NCBI GenBank assembly: GCA_903939845.1
Contig: CAJAIJ010000037.1
Span: 84,455 to 148,454 of the forward strand
DNA length: 64,000 nt
Reading direction: 5' to 3'
Source: an uncultured Solirubrobacterales bacterium
GTDB taxonomy: Bacteria; Actinomycetota; Thermoleophilia; Solirubrobacterales; 70-9
Below the pieces are notes generated by a model. The model was not told the DNA's origin. It worked only from the letters and a program-made list of their open reading frames with translations, and did no database searches. The translations under genes were made by a program, and so were the position numbers. Positions 1 to 10,181 of the stretch are shown here, piece by piece; the stretch's first letter is position 1, and each line of letters starts with the position of its first letter.

Positions 1-950
1 ACGTACTTCCGGTCGTCGGCGATCCATGGACCCTCTGGCAGGCCGTCGAGGCACTGTTCGATGATCTTGAGGGACTCCTTCATCTCGGCCAGCCGGACCC
101 GGTAGCGGTCGTATCCGTCGCCGACGGTTCCTACGGGCACGTCGAAGTCGAGCTCGTCATAGACCAGGTAGCCGGCCTCCTTCCGGAGGTCCCACGGCTC
201 CCCGGCCGCCCTCAGGAGCGGGCCGGTGACCCCCAGTTCGAGCAGGCGTTCGCGCTCGACGATGCCGATGCCCTTGGTCCTGATCAGGAAGATCTCGTTG
301 CGGTCGAGCAGGGCTTCGTACTGGGAGAGGCCCTTCCGGATCACGTCGATCAGCTCGCGGGCCTTGGCCTCCCAGCCGGCCGGAATGTCCTCGGCGACGC
401 CTCCGACCTGGAAGTAGCGGGTGTGCATCCGCTGGCCGGTCGACATCTCGAACAGGTCGAGTACCCGATCGCGGTCACGGAAGCAGTAGAAGTAGACGCT
501 CATCGCGCCGATGTCGAGTGCGGTGGTGCCGAGCCAGACGAGATGGGAATGGAGTCTGTTGAGCTCCATGTGCAGCACACGCAGGTACTGGGCGCGGCGC
601 GGCACCTCGAGGCCGGTCAGGGTCTCGACCGCCCCACAGTAGGCCTGCATGTTGAAGAAGTAGGAGAGGTAGTCCATCCGCTCTACGAACGGGATCACCT
701 TCCAGTAGGCCATCGACTCGCAGGACTTCTCGATTCCGGTGTGGACGTAGCCGACGATCGGCTTCAGGTCCTTGACGACCTCGCCTTCGAGGTCGACCAG
801 GAGCCGCAGCACCCCGTGCGTCGCGGGGTGGTGCGGGCCCATGTTGACGGTCATCATTTCCTGCTCGGGTTCGAGCTCTACCGTGATCCCGGGAGCCACT
901 CCCTCGATCTCGGCCACGACCTCGCCTGCAGTGCGACCCTCGTAGCTCAC
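1..950 (-). CDS. nuoD: NADH-quinone oxidoreductase subunit D (partial, C-terminus beyond window)
   Basis: This is the 49-kDa subunit of respiratory complex I, part of the peripheral arm that carries electrons to quinone. Reading the reverse strand from a GTG at 950 gives a protein whose conserved segment MGPHHPATHGVLRL is diagnostic for NuoD, followed by GYVHTGIEK and MNRLH-like motifs of the family. The GTG start is chosen because it lies 24 nt after the nuoC stop and leaves a normal short N-terminal extension. The reading frame stays open to base 1, so about the last quarter is missing. It is the fourth gene of a nuoA-B-C-D run, the usual order, and more nuo genes are expected beyond the window. 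Confidence 0.95.
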   Translation of the reverse strand, partial: MSYEGRTAGEVVAEIEGVAPGITVELEPEQEMMTVNMGPHHPATHGVLRLLVDLEGEVVKDLKPIVGYVHTGIEKSCESMAYWKVIPFVERMDYLSYFFNMQAYCGAVETLTGLEVPRRAQYLRVLHMELNRLHSHLVWLGTTALDIGAMSVYFYCFRDRDRVLDLFEMSTGQRMHTRYFQVGGVAEDIPAGWEAKARELIDVIRKGLSQYEALLDRNEIFLIRTKGIGIVERERLLELGVTGPLLRAAGEPWDLRKEAGYLVYDELDFDVPVGTVGDGYDRYRVRLAEMKESLKIIEQCLDGLPEGPWIADDRKY

Positions 951-974
951 CGCAACCACCTCACCGTGACCACC

Positions 975-1523
975 TCATTGCCACCACCCCGGATTCTCAA
1001 CCTCGTCACGGGTGAAGATGACCGGCTCTCCGCCGATCGGGAAGTCGCGACGCTGGGGGTGGCCACCGTAATCCTCGGGCATGAACATCCGGCGCAGGTC
1101 GGGGTGGCCGCGGAAGACGATCCCGAAGAAGTCGTACGCCTCGCGCTCCTGGAAGTCAGCGGTCGGAAAGAGCTCGATGCAGGAGTCGATTTCCGGTAAG
1201 GGTGAGGTGGTGGAGGAAGAGGGAGAGGCGGGATCGGCCAGCAGGGCCTTGACGCGGAGCCGCTCGTAGCGGTCCCGGTTGAGCAGCTCGTAGTGGACGG
1301 CGAAGCGGGGCTCGGCCGGCAGGTAGTCGGCCGCGTGCAGGGAGGAGAGGAAGGTGTATTCCTGACCGGGGGTGTCACGCAGCCAGGCGAGGACCTCGAG
1401 GATCGCGTCGGGATCGACGACGAGAGCGGCCTGCTCACGATCGTAGGTGGCGTCGACAACGGCCTCGGGCCGGACCCGGTTGAGCTCGGCCATGATCAGT
1501 TCGAGTCCGGGTCCGTCAGGCAT
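975..1523 (-). CDS. nuoC: NADH-quinone oxidoreductase subunit C
   Basis: NuoC is the 30-kDa complex I subunit that packs against NuoD in the hydrophilic arm. The 182-residue product carries the family signature around [20 protein letters not shown] and ends in [15 protein letters not shown], the classic C-terminal block. The ATG at 1523 is preferred over an upstream GTG at 1787, because residues before it are out-of-frame nuoB sequence rich in Arg, Ser and Pro. The start overlaps the 3' end of nuoB by 8 nt, implying translational coupling. It is a separate protein here, not fused to NuoD as in enterobacteria. Confidence 0.94.
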   Translation of the reverse strand: MPDGPGLELIMAELNRVRPEAVVDATYDREQAALVVDPDAILEVLAWLRDTPGQEYTFLSSLHAADYLPAEPRFAVHYELLNRDRYERLRVKALLADPASPSSSTTSPLPEIDSCIELFPTADFQEREAYDFFGIVFRGHPDLRRMFMPEDYGGHPQRRDFPIGGEPVIFTRDEVENPGWWQ

Positions 1524-2226
1524 CGAGCACCTCCCTCGCCTTGCGGTAGGCATCCAGCGCCTCCTCGGAAGGCTTCGAACCGGAGCCCCCTCTGGCCCAC
1601 TCCTCGGTCCCGGTGGCGTTGTAGCGGGTCCGCCATCCCGGGTCGGGGTTGCCCATGATCTTCCGCTGGAGCTTGTTGAAGCCGTACATGAGGGCTTCCG
1701 GTCTGGGCGGGCAGCCGGGGACGTGGACGTCCACGGGCATGAACTTGTCGGCACCCTGGACGACCGCGTAGTTGGCGAACATGCCACCGCTGGACGAACA
1801 GGCGCCCATCGATATCGCCCACTTGGGCTCGAGCATCTGGTCGTAGATCCGGCGGACGACAGGGGCCATCTTCACCGAAACCCGTCCCGAGAGGATGATC
1901 AGATCGGCCTGCCTCGGGGAGGCGCGGAAGGCCTCGGCCCCGAACCGGGCGATGTCATAACGCGGCGAGACCGTGGACATCATCTCGATCGCGCAGCAGG
2001 CGAGACCGAAGGTAGCGGGGAAGATCGAGTTGGCCCTGGCGACGTTGAGGATCTTCTCCAGGGTCGTGGTCATGACCCGCTCCTCCACGTAGGCGTCGAG
2101 GTCGGCACCCTCGAGATCGCCCCGGAGCATGTCCCGCGCCTTGAGTTGGCGGGCTCGCAGCTCCTCGGGACTCCCGGGCTGTTCGAGCGAAGAGTGGACC
2201 CTGAGCTTCTGGCGTTCTATCTCCAA
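1516..2226 (-). CDS. nuoB: NADH-quinone oxidoreductase subunit B
   Basis: NuoB holds the terminal [4Fe-4S] cluster N2 that reduces quinone. Cluster ligands are visible as the adjacent Cys pair in [11 protein letters not shown], the Cys in [10 protein letters not shown] and the Cys in [11 protein letters not shown]. No ATG lies near the expected N-terminus. The first plausible start is a TTG at 2226 that overlaps the nuoA stop region by 10 nt, giving 236 residues, somewhat longer than the usual 160-200. The N-terminal 45 residues are charged and look like a lineage-specific extension; a shorter form starting at an internal ATG (MLRGDLEG) is possible. Identity is certain; the start is not. Confidence 0.93.
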   Translation of the reverse strand: MEIERQKLRVHSSLEQPGSPEELRARQLKARDMLRGDLEGADLDAYVEERVMTTTLEKILNVARANSIFPATFGLACCAIEMMSTVSPRYDIARFGAEAFRASPRQADLIILSGRVSVKMAPVVRRIYDQMLEPKWAISMGACSSSGGMFANYAVVQGADKFMPVDVHVPGCPPRPEALMYGFNKLQRKIMGNPDPGWRTRYNATGTEEWARGGSGSKPSEEALDAYRKAREVLDA

Positions 2227-2597
2227 TCCAGTGCCCCCTTCCTCCAGACGTAGATGAACGCGACGAACAGGAGCGCCACGAAGATGATCACTTCGACCAG
2301 GACGAAGAGCGAGTCGGCGGCGCTGAAGATCGTGGCCACCGGGTAGAGGAAGACGACCTCGATGTCGAACAGGATGAAGAGCATCGCGACCAGGTAGAAG
2401 CTGACCCCGAAACGGAAGCTGCTGGAGACCTCGGAGGGCAGCCCGCACTCGTAGGGATCGGCCTGACGGGCGGCCGCACTCTGCTTCAGGGACTTCGGCC
2501 GCTTCGGTCCGAGGACGAGATTCAGGGTCGCGAAGGCCCCTCCGACGAGGATCCCTAATGTTGCGAAGACCAGAACTGGAAGGTATTGCTGGAGCAT
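2217..2597 (-). CDS. nuoA: NADH-quinone oxidoreductase subunit A
   Basis: NuoA is a small membrane subunit at the junction of the complex I arms. The 126-residue product has three hydrophobic helices and the conserved DPYECGLP motif between helices 1 and 2, followed by [20 protein letters not shown], which is typical of the family. The ATG at 2597 gives a start just before helix 1; the longer open frame upstream encodes unrelated polar sequence. It is the first gene of the nuo operon, reverse strand, and its promoter should lie in 2598-2767. Confidence 0.94.
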   Translation of the reverse strand: MLQQYLPVLVFATLGILVGGAFATLNLVLGPKRPKSLKQSAAARQADPYECGLPSEVSSSFRFGVSFYLVAMLFILFDIEVVFLYPVATIFSAADSLFVLVEVIIFVALLFVAFIYVWRKGALDWR

Positions 2598-2691
2598 CGG
2601 ACCTGAGACATCTTTCCTGCCGGTCGGTCGACCGGATCGAGGGGTTTCGCTCCACCCTTTATACAGATACCTCCACCCGGTTTGTATCAAG

Positions 2692-2720
2692 TTGCTACAT
2701 AGTGATTTTTCGCATTAGAA
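2692..2720 (+). promoter_or_regulatory. Candidate promoter in the nuoA / 2768 divergent spacer
   Basis: The 170-bp spacer between nuoA and the gene at 2768 is the AT-richest stretch nearby. On the plus strand TTGCTA (2692-2697) and TTAGAA (2715-2720) are 17 bp apart. On the minus strand TTGATA (2690-2685) is followed after 15 bp by TATCTG and overlapping TATA-like bases that could serve nuoA. Both assignments are by eye. Confidence 0.4.
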
Positions 2721-2767
2721 AGCGGCGAGAACGAAGGGAATCCGACCATCGAGGGCGGGATTGAAAG

Positions 2768-3205
2768 ATGAGTGAGGCCTATACAGCGACTGCGATCGCG
2801 GTGATCGTCCTGAACCTGGTCGCCGGCCTGCTCGGAGCCGGCTCCTGGAAGCTGAACAGACCCTCGATCGGGTTCTGGTATCTGCTCAGGGTCGCCCAGG
2901 TGGCGACACTCGTCTTCGTGCTGTTCGAGGGCATCCTGTGGGCCACCGCGGGCCAGGCCGAGGACGGACTGCACTACGTCTACGCCTTCCTGCCGGTCAT
3001 CGCCATGCTCCTGGCCGAAGGCATGCGCGGCGCGTCGGCCAGCCAGGAGCTCGGTGAACGGGACTTCCAGACCCTCTCCGAGGAGGACCGTCAGATGGTC
3101 GCCCTGGCGATCGTGAGGAGGGAGACCGGTGTGATGACGGTCTCGACCTTGGTCGTCGCCTTCCTGGTCTGGCGGGCAGTGATCACCACGGCCGGAATCT
3201 TCTAG
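2768..3205 (+). CDS. Four-helix membrane protein of unknown function
   Basis: The 145-residue product has four hydrophobic segments (about residues 5-25, 38-60, 70-85 and 120-140) separated by short charged loops. The longest loop, between helices 3 and 4, is acidic (QELGERDFQTLSEED). No catalytic motif is visible. It is divergent from nuoA and ends 15 nt before the convergent flavin reductase gene. There is no strong Shine-Dalgarno before the ATG. I do not recognise a family; a link to complex I is suggested only by position. Confidence 0.75.
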   Translation: MSEAYTATAIAVIVLNLVAGLLGAGSWKLNRPSIGFWYLLRVAQVATLVFVLFEGILWATAGQAEDGLHYVYAFLPVIAMLLAEGMRGASASQELGERDFQTLSEEDRQMVALAIVRRETGVMTVSTLVVAFLVWRAVITTAGIF

Positions 3206-3220
3206 ACCTGGTCGGGCGGC

Positions 3221-3712
3221 TCAGGAATCGGGACCGAGGGCCCGGAAGAGGCCGCCGTGATAGACGAGCGGAACGGCTCCGTCCGACTCGAAGTCGGCCT
3301 CCAGGACCTCGCCGGTGACGATCACATGGTCGCCGGCCGCGATCAGGTCACGGAGCGAGCAGACGATCCAGGCCGGACTTCCCCCGACCAGCGGGACTCC
3401 GGAGTGCTCCCGCCAGGAGACCGAACCCCATTTGCTCTCCTGATCGACCTTCGAGGCGAAGACCTCCGCGGCATCGCGCTGATCGTGTCCGAGCACGCTG
3501 ATCGAGAACCGATCGGCCCCCTGAACTGCCCTCAAGGTCCGGGAACCCTGGTCGAGACAGACCAGCATCATCATCGGGTCGAGCGAGAGGGAACAGACGG
3601 CCGACGCGGTCGCCCCGGTCGGGCCCTCGGGGCCGAGAGCGCCGACCACCGTCACACCGGTCGGCATCAGACCGATCGCCTGTCGGAACTCCTTTTCATC
3701 GGGAGGGCACAT
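3221..3712 (-). CDS. Flavin reductase-like domain protein
   Basis: The 163-residue protein matches the flavin reductase (HpaC/NtaB-like) split-barrel family that reduces FMN or FAD with NAD(P)H, often for a partner monooxygenase. The start MCPPDEKEFRQAIGLMPTGV is followed by TVVGA, GATASAVCSLSLDPMMMLVCLD and SKWGS-type segments that form the flavin site. No monooxygenase partner is adjacent, so its electron acceptor is unknown. It is divergent from the cytochrome c gene. A TAGTGT hexamer on the minus strand (3730-3725) lies 12 nt before the ATG, so the mRNA leader would be very short. Confidence 0.85.
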   Translation of the reverse strand: MCPPDEKEFRQAIGLMPTGVTVVGALGPEGPTGATASAVCSLSLDPMMMLVCLDQGSRTLRAVQGADRFSISVLGHDQRDAAEVFASKVDQESKWGSVSWREHSGVPLVGGSPAWIVCSLRDLIAAGDHVIVTGEVLEADFESDGAVPLVYHGGLFRALGPDS

Positions 3713-3743
3713 CGTGTGCGGCAGACACTATGCTTCCGGACCA

Positions 3744-4139
3744 ATGAGTGCCAGCATCACATCCAGGGTCCCCAAGGCAGTGGCTCTGATCGCCGTGGTC
3801 GGATCCCTCGGCCTCTCCGGATGCAGCTTCGGCGAGGACGGGATCACGGTCTCGAAGGACTCCCCTGAGTATGAAGGGGCCGAGCTCTTCGCAGCCAACT
3901 GTGCAGGCTGCCACACGCTCTCGGCATCGGGATCGGTCGGAACCGGCAACCGGGGAACCCGGGTGCAGGGTCCCAACCTGAACCAGCGGCCGGAAACCAA
4001 GGAGTCGGTTCTCTACGCAATCCGCAACGGTGGTTACTCGGGAGCGATCATGCCCCAGAACATCGTCGTCGGAGAAGAAGCCGAGAAGGTCGCGAGCTTC
4101 GTAGCCGAGTACGCCGGCACCGAGTCGGCCTCCAAGTAA
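3744..4139 (+). CDS. Lipoprotein c-type cytochrome, monoheme
   Basis: The product (131 residues from ATG 3744) begins with a hydrophobic signal ending in the lipobox LSGC (Cys27), so it should be lipid-anchored outside the membrane. A single heme-binding motif CAGCH (Cys53, Cys56, His57) is followed by a probable axial Met in IMPQN, as in cytochrome c class I. A longer frame starts at 3714, but that would put ten polar residues before the signal. A TATGCT box (3729-3734) ends 9 nt before ATG 3744, which supports the shorter start. It lies 13 nt upstream of serS on the same strand. The likely role is electron transfer to a terminal oxidase; the partner is not in the window. Confidence 0.85.
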   Translation: MSASITSRVPKAVALIAVVGSLGLSGCSFGEDGITVSKDSPEYEGAELFAANCAGCHTLSASGSVGTGNRGTRVQGPNLNQRPETKESVLYAIRNGGYSGAIMPQNIVVGEEAEKVASFVAEYAGTESASK

Positions 4140-4152
4140 GCGGTCGGGCGGA

Positions 4153-5421
4153 ATGCTCGACCTGAAGCTGATCCGCTCCGAGCCAGAGCGAGTTCGGGCT
4201 GCCCTGGCGAGGCGCGGGGCCGCCGACCGGATCGACGATCTGCTCGAGCTCGACCGTCGCCGTCGTGAACTCCTTCCCGGGATCGAAGGAGCCCGGAGCG
4301 AACGCAAGGCCGCATCGGAGAGGATCGGGGAAGCCAAGAAGCAGGGTCTGGAGGCCGACGAGGAAGTCGCCCGGGTGCGCGACCTCAAGGCCGAGATCGA
4401 GACCCTCGAGAACGAGCTCGAGGGGATCGAGGGCGAGCTCGAGGTCCTGGCGGCAGCGCTGCCGAACATTCCCGAGGACGATGCGCCGGACGGAATGACC
4501 GAAGAGGACGCCGTGGTCGTGCGGGAGGTCGGAGCACAACCCTCGTTCGGGTTCGAGCCGCGCGATCACATCGAACTGACCGAACCGAGCGGGCTGATCG
4601 AGATGGAGCAGGCCGCGAAGACGTCGGGGTCGCGATTCGCCTACCTGAAGGGGGACCTCGTCCTGCTCGAACTGGCGCTGGTCCGTTGGGCGATCGGGCT
4701 TCTGGCCGAGGCCGGCTTCGAACCCGTCGCACCACCGGTCCTGGTCCGGGAAGAGGCCCTGTTCGGGACCGGCTTCCTGCCCGGTGACCGGGACCAGATC
4801 TATGAGATCGAGAAGGACGAGCTCTTCCTGGTAGGCACGGCCGAGGTTCCGCTGGCATCCCTCCAGGCCGGCCAGATACTCGAGGCCGACGAGCTGCCGA
4901 TCCGTTACGCCGGCTTCTCGACCTGCTTCAGGCGGGAGGCCGGGGCTGCCGGACGGGACACCCGGGGGATCTTCAGGGTCCACCAGTTCGACAAGGTCGA
5001 GATGTTCTCGTTCGTCACCCCCGACCGGGCGAGGGACGAGCACGAAAGGATCCTCGCGATCGAGGAACGGATGCTGACCGAACTCGGGCTGCCCTACCGG
5101 GTGGTGGACGTGGCGGTCGGAGACCTCGGGGGGTCGGCAGCCCGGAAGTTCGACTGCGAGGCATGGATCCCGAGCCAGGGCAGGTACCGGGAGCTCACCT
5201 CCTGTTCGAACACGACGGACTTCCAGGCGAGACGGCTCGGCTGCCGATTCAGGCCGGAACCCGGAGGCCAGCCGGAGTTCCTCAACACCTTGAACGGCAC
5301 CGCCATCGCGGTCGGCCGTACGATCATCGCGATCCTCGAGAACCACCAGCGTGAGGACGGGTCGGTCGCGATACCCGAGGTCTTGCAGGAAGCCGGTGCT
5401 CCTGCCACAATGCTTTCGTAA
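4153..5421 (+). CDS. serS: Seryl-tRNA synthetase
   Basis: SerRS charges tRNA-Ser (and tRNA-Sec where present) with serine. The 422-residue length is normal. Residues 1-110 form the long antiparallel coiled coil that grips the tRNA (charged Glu/Arg/Lys-rich heptads). The class II catalytic core follows: motif 2 is in FSTCFRREAGAAGRDTRGI, and motif 3 is in GTAIAVGRTIIAILENHQ near the C-terminus. The serine-site segment VGTAEVPL is intact. The gene is 13 nt after the cytochrome c gene, probably co-transcribed. Confidence 0.97.
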   Translation: MLDLKLIRSEPERVRAALARRGAADRIDDLLELDRRRRELLPGIEGARSERKAASERIGEAKKQGLEADEEVARVRDLKAEIETLENELEGIEGELEVLAAALPNIPEDDAPDGMTEEDAVVVREVGAQPSFGFEPRDHIELTEPSGLIEMEQAAKTSGSRFAYLKGDLVLLELALVRWAIGLLAEAGFEPVAPPVLVREEALFGTGFLPGDRDQIYEIEKDELFLVGTAEVPLASLQAGQILEADELPIRYAGFSTCFRREAGAAGRDTRGIFRVHQFDKVEMFSFVTPDRARDEHERILAIEERMLTELGLPYRVVDVAVGDLGGSAARKFDCEAWIPSQGRYRELTSCSNTTDFQARRLGCRFRPEPGGQPEFLNTLNGTAIAVGRTIIAILENHQREDGSVAIPEVLQEAGAPATMLS

Positions 5422-5493
5422 CACGCGTTACGCTTCGAGTACCAAGTATCTGAACGGGAACGTCCGGTAGCTGGCCGAAAGGCGTTCGTTCCG

Positions 5494-5512
5494 GGGGAGG
5501 TCGAGCCTCCCC
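5494..5512 (+). terminator. Hairpin downstream of serS (weak terminator candidate)
   Basis: A perfect 7-bp stem GGGGAGG/CCTCCCC encloses the 5-nt loop TCGAG. It lies 73 nt after the serS stop, but no U-run follows, so it may be a leader hairpin of the next transcript instead. The rest of 5422-5681 has no recognised RNA family. Confidence 0.3.
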
Positions 5513-5553
5513 ACAAAGAGGATCCAGGTGATCCGAAGGAACAGGGGGCAGTG

Positions 5554-5685
5554 ATGCCCGGCCGACAGAAGGGATTGGGAAGAGTCTTGGCGCAGAGAGG
5601 GAGACCGGAGTCCGGAGGGTTCGGGACAGGCAAGCCCCACCCCTTTCGGGTCACCGAACGGAGCGGTCCGAAGGGCGAGCGTTGA
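5554..5685 (+). CDS. Possible 43-residue leader peptide upstream of response regulator
   Basis: An ATG at 5554 preceded by AGGGGG (5543-5548) opens a 43-codon frame. Its TGA (5683-5685) overlaps the TTG start of the response regulator (5682-5684) in the sequence TTGA. The peptide (MPGRQKGLGRVLAQRG...) is very basic and Gly-rich, with no recognised domain. The good Shine-Dalgarno and the stop/start overlap are the only support; it could be chance in a GC-rich spacer. If translated, it would couple translation of the regulator. Confidence 0.3.
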   Translation: MPGRQKGLGRVLAQRGRPESGGFGTGKPHPFRVTERSGPKGER

Positions 5686-6323
5686 ACGGGTCGGCGAAGG
5701 TCGTCGTCTGCGACGACCACGAGATGGTCCGGAAGGCCCTGATCGACCGAATCGACCGGATCGAGAACGTCGCGGCCACCGGAGGTACCGACTCTGCCGA
5801 GGCACTCCTGGGCGGGATCGACGGCGACGTGCCGGATCTGGCGGTGATCGACATCGAACTCCCGGGCGGGACCGACGGTCTCAACCTGACTGCCGAGTTG
5901 ACCGGCCGCTACCCGGAGCTCCGGGTGCTCGTGCTCAGTGCCCACGATGGCGCCGATCTAATCGAGGAGGCGAGGGAGTCCGGGGCCCGGGGCTTCCTGT
6001 CGAAGTCCGATACGCCCGATGCCCTCGAAGAGGCGATCACGGCGGTCCTTTCGGGCCGCGAGTGGTTCCCCGATGACGGCGGACGGCCGACCGGAGAGCT
6101 CGAGAGGGTGCTCCGCCTGACGGCTCGGGAGCGAGAGGTACTCGATCGGGTGGGCGAGGGACTGAAGGCCGAGGAGGTAGCCAGGAAGCTGGGGATCAAG
6201 AAGGCGACGGTCTACACCCATGTCAGGAACGCGATTGCGAAGCTCGGGGTCTCGAGCCGAACCCAGGCCGTGGCCCTGGTGACCAGATATCGATACCTCG
6301 ACCCGGACAGGGTCGAGAACTAG
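5682..6323 (+). CDS. NarL/FixJ-type response regulator
   Basis: A two-component transcription factor of 213 residues. The receiver domain (about 5-120) has the acidic pair D11/D12, the phospho-acceptor D57 in LAVIDIEL, and the conserved Lys in FLSKSD (K108). A LuxR-type helix-turn-helix (about 145-205) starts LTAREREVL and includes EEVARKLGIKKATVYTHV. The start is a TTG, chosen because it puts the first beta strand VVVCDD at the usual distance. No histidine kinase is next to it, so it is an orphan here; its targets are unknown. Confidence 0.92.
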   Translation: MNGSAKVVVCDDHEMVRKALIDRIDRIENVAATGGTDSAEALLGGIDGDVPDLAVIDIELPGGTDGLNLTAELTGRYPELRVLVLSAHDGADLIEEARESGARGFLSKSDTPDALEEAITAVLSGREWFPDDGGRPTGELERVLRLTAREREVLDRVGEGLKAEEVARKLGIKKATVYTHVRNAIAKLGVSSRTQAVALVTRYRYLDPDRVEN

Positions 6324-6335
6324 TCGGCTGCCGGC

Positions 6336-6755
6336 TCAGTCCGAGCCGGAGAAGTCCAGGGCATGACCGTTCATGCAGTAGCGCTGCCCGGTAGGGCCGG
6401 GTCCGTCGTCGAAGACGTGACCCAGGTGGGCGTCACACCTGCTGCATACGACCTCGGTCCGGACCATCCCGTGCGAGGCGTCCTGCCTGAGCTCGACGTT
6501 GTCGGAGTTCGAGACCTCGAAGAAGCTGGGCCACCCGGTTCCGGAGTCGAACTTGGCATCAGAGGAGAAGAGCTCGGCACCACAGCAGGCGCAGGAATAT
6601 GTCCCGTCCTCCTTGCGATCGAGGTGCGGGCCGGTGAAGGGACGCTCGGTCCCGGCCTTCCTCGTCACCTCGTAGGCCTCGGGGCTGAGCTCGGCCCGCC
6701 ACTGATCATCGGACTTGACGACCTTGCCGGCCGGAGATTCATCTGATTGATCCAT
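6336..6755 (-). CDS. msrB: Peptide-methionine (R)-S-oxide reductase
   Basis: MsrB repairs the R epimer of methionine sulfoxide in proteins. The 139-residue length is typical. Structural zinc is held by two CxxC pairs (Cys55/Cys58 and Cys104/Cys107). The catalytic Cys127 is in RYCMN, and the substrate-pocket motif SGTGWPSF is intact. A TACAAT box (minus strand, 6767-6762) ends 6 nt before the ATG with no room for a Shine-Dalgarno, so the mRNA is probably leaderless. It is convergent with the response regulator, 12 nt apart. Confidence 0.96.
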   Translation of the reverse strand: MDQSDESPAGKVVKSDDQWRAELSPEAYEVTRKAGTERPFTGPHLDRKEDGTYSCACCGAELFSSDAKFDSGTGWPSFFEVSNSDNVELRQDASHGMVRTEVVCSRCDAHLGHVFDDGPGPTGQRYCMNGHALDFSGSD

Positions 6756-6840
6756 GTCCCGATTGTATCCGCGTTCGGGGCCCTGCCCCTAGTATGAGTC
6801 CGGTCCCACTGCACGACCGCAGCGGGCGAAGGAGGAGCAC

Positions 6841-8835
<1,995 letters not shown>

Positions 8836-8905
8836 TCAGGCAGGGGTCGGACCCGGTGACACCGAAGCGGCGGAGCCGGGCCTCCACCGGGCGATCACCC
8901 GCCGG

Positions 8906-10162
8906 ATGCTCATCTTCTTCGTGCTGGGCGACATCCTCGGGGCCGGGATCTACGCCCTGGTCGGGGAGGTCGGGGCCAAGACCGGTGGTGCGATCTGGGC
9001 TCCCTTCCTGCTTGCACTCTTCCTGGCGGTCTTCACGGCCTTCTCCTACGCCGAACTCGTGACCAAGTACCCCCGGGCGGCCGGGGCGGCGCTCTACGTC
9101 AACAGGGCCTTTCGCATGCCGTTCCTGACATTCGTAGTCGCCTTCGCGGTGCTGGCCTCGGGGCTGGCCTCGGCCGCGACGATCGGCCGCGCCTTCGGTG
9201 GCCAGTATCTCTCTGCCTTCGTCGCCTGGCCGACCGTGGCGGTAGGGCTCGGGTTCCTCGCCATGATCGCGGTGATCAACCTTCGCGGCATCCGGGAGAG
9301 TATGCGGTTCAACTTCGCCCTGACCCTGATCGAAGTCGCGGGACTGCTGCTCGTGGTCGTGATCGGTGTGACCGCCCTTGCGGACGGACTCGGCGATCCG
9401 TCGAGGGTGCTCGAGTTCGACCGCGACACCTCCGTGTTCATGGCGATCCTCGGGGGTGCCGGGATCGCCTTCTTCGCTCTGATCGGATTCGAAGACTCGG
9501 TCAACCTCGCCGAGGAGGCCCGCCGACCACGGGTCGACTACCCGTGGGCACTGTTCGGAGGCCTTATGGCAGCAGGCGCGATCTACCTGGCGGTCACCCT
9601 CGTGGCCTCGATGGTGGTCCCGGTGGATCGGCTCGCGTCATCGAGCGCCCCGCTACTGGAGGTGACCTCGGTCGGGCCGCTCGCGGTCCCGGACCGGCTC
9701 TTCTCGGCAATCGCGCTCTTCGCGCTTGCAAACGGAGCCCTGATCAACCTGATCATGGCGTCGCGTCTGATGTACGGGATGGCCGAGCAGGGTGTCGTGC
9801 CGGGGGTGCTGGGCAGGGTGCTGCCAAAGCGGGGAACGCCCTGGGTCGCGATCGTCTTCACGACCGCTCTGGCAGCGGGCCTGCTCGTGACCGGCGACCT
9901 CGGAGACCTGGCCGAGACGACCGTCCTCCTGCTCCTCGCCGTATTCGCGATCGTCAACGTGGCAGTACTGGTGCTCAGACGCGACCCGGTCGACTTCGAG
10001 CACTTCCGGTCACCGACCGCGATGCCGGTGATCGGCTTCATCGTGTCGATCGGCCTGATGACGACCAAGGATGGCGAGGTCTTCCTGAGGGCCGCGATCC
10101 TGGTCGGAGTCGGAGCGCTGCTCTGGGTGGTGAGTCGACTGATCCAGGGCGACCGAGGGTAG
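8906..10162 (+). CDS. APC-superfamily amino acid permease
   Basis: An integral membrane transporter of about 418 residues with roughly 11-12 hydrophobic helices. The first has the APC signature GDILGAGIYALVGEVG, matching the substrate-binding break in helix 1 (G-x-G-I-like). The conserved ALIGFEDSVNLAEEARRP in helix 6 and its loop supports amino acid/cation symport. The frame is open upstream and encodes LHRAITRR just before helix 1, but no ATG, GTG or TTG lies there, so the internal ATG at 8906 is listed; the true start may be an unusual codon. It follows acs on the same strand by 70 nt. Substrate unknown. Confidence 0.85.
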   Translation: MLIFFVLGDILGAGIYALVGEVGAKTGGAIWAPFLLALFLAVFTAFSYAELVTKYPRAAGAALYVNRAFRMPFLTFVVAFAVLASGLASAATIGRAFGGQYLSAFVAWPTVAVGLGFLAMIAVINLRGIRESMRFNFALTLIEVAGLLLVVVIGVTALADGLGDPSRVLEFDRDTSVFMAILGGAGIAFFALIGFEDSVNLAEEARRPRVDYPWALFGGLMAAGAIYLAVTLVASMVVPVDRLASSSAPLLEVTSVGPLAVPDRLFSAIALFALANGALINLIMASRLMYGMAEQGVVPGVLGRVLPKRGTPWVAIVFTTALAAGLLVTGDLGDLAETTVLLLLAVFAIVNVAVLVLRRDPVDFEHFRSPTAMPVIGFIVSIGLMTTKDGEVFLRAAILVGVGALLWVVSRLIQGDRG

Positions 10163-10181
10163 TGCCGGCCCGGCCGGTGGC

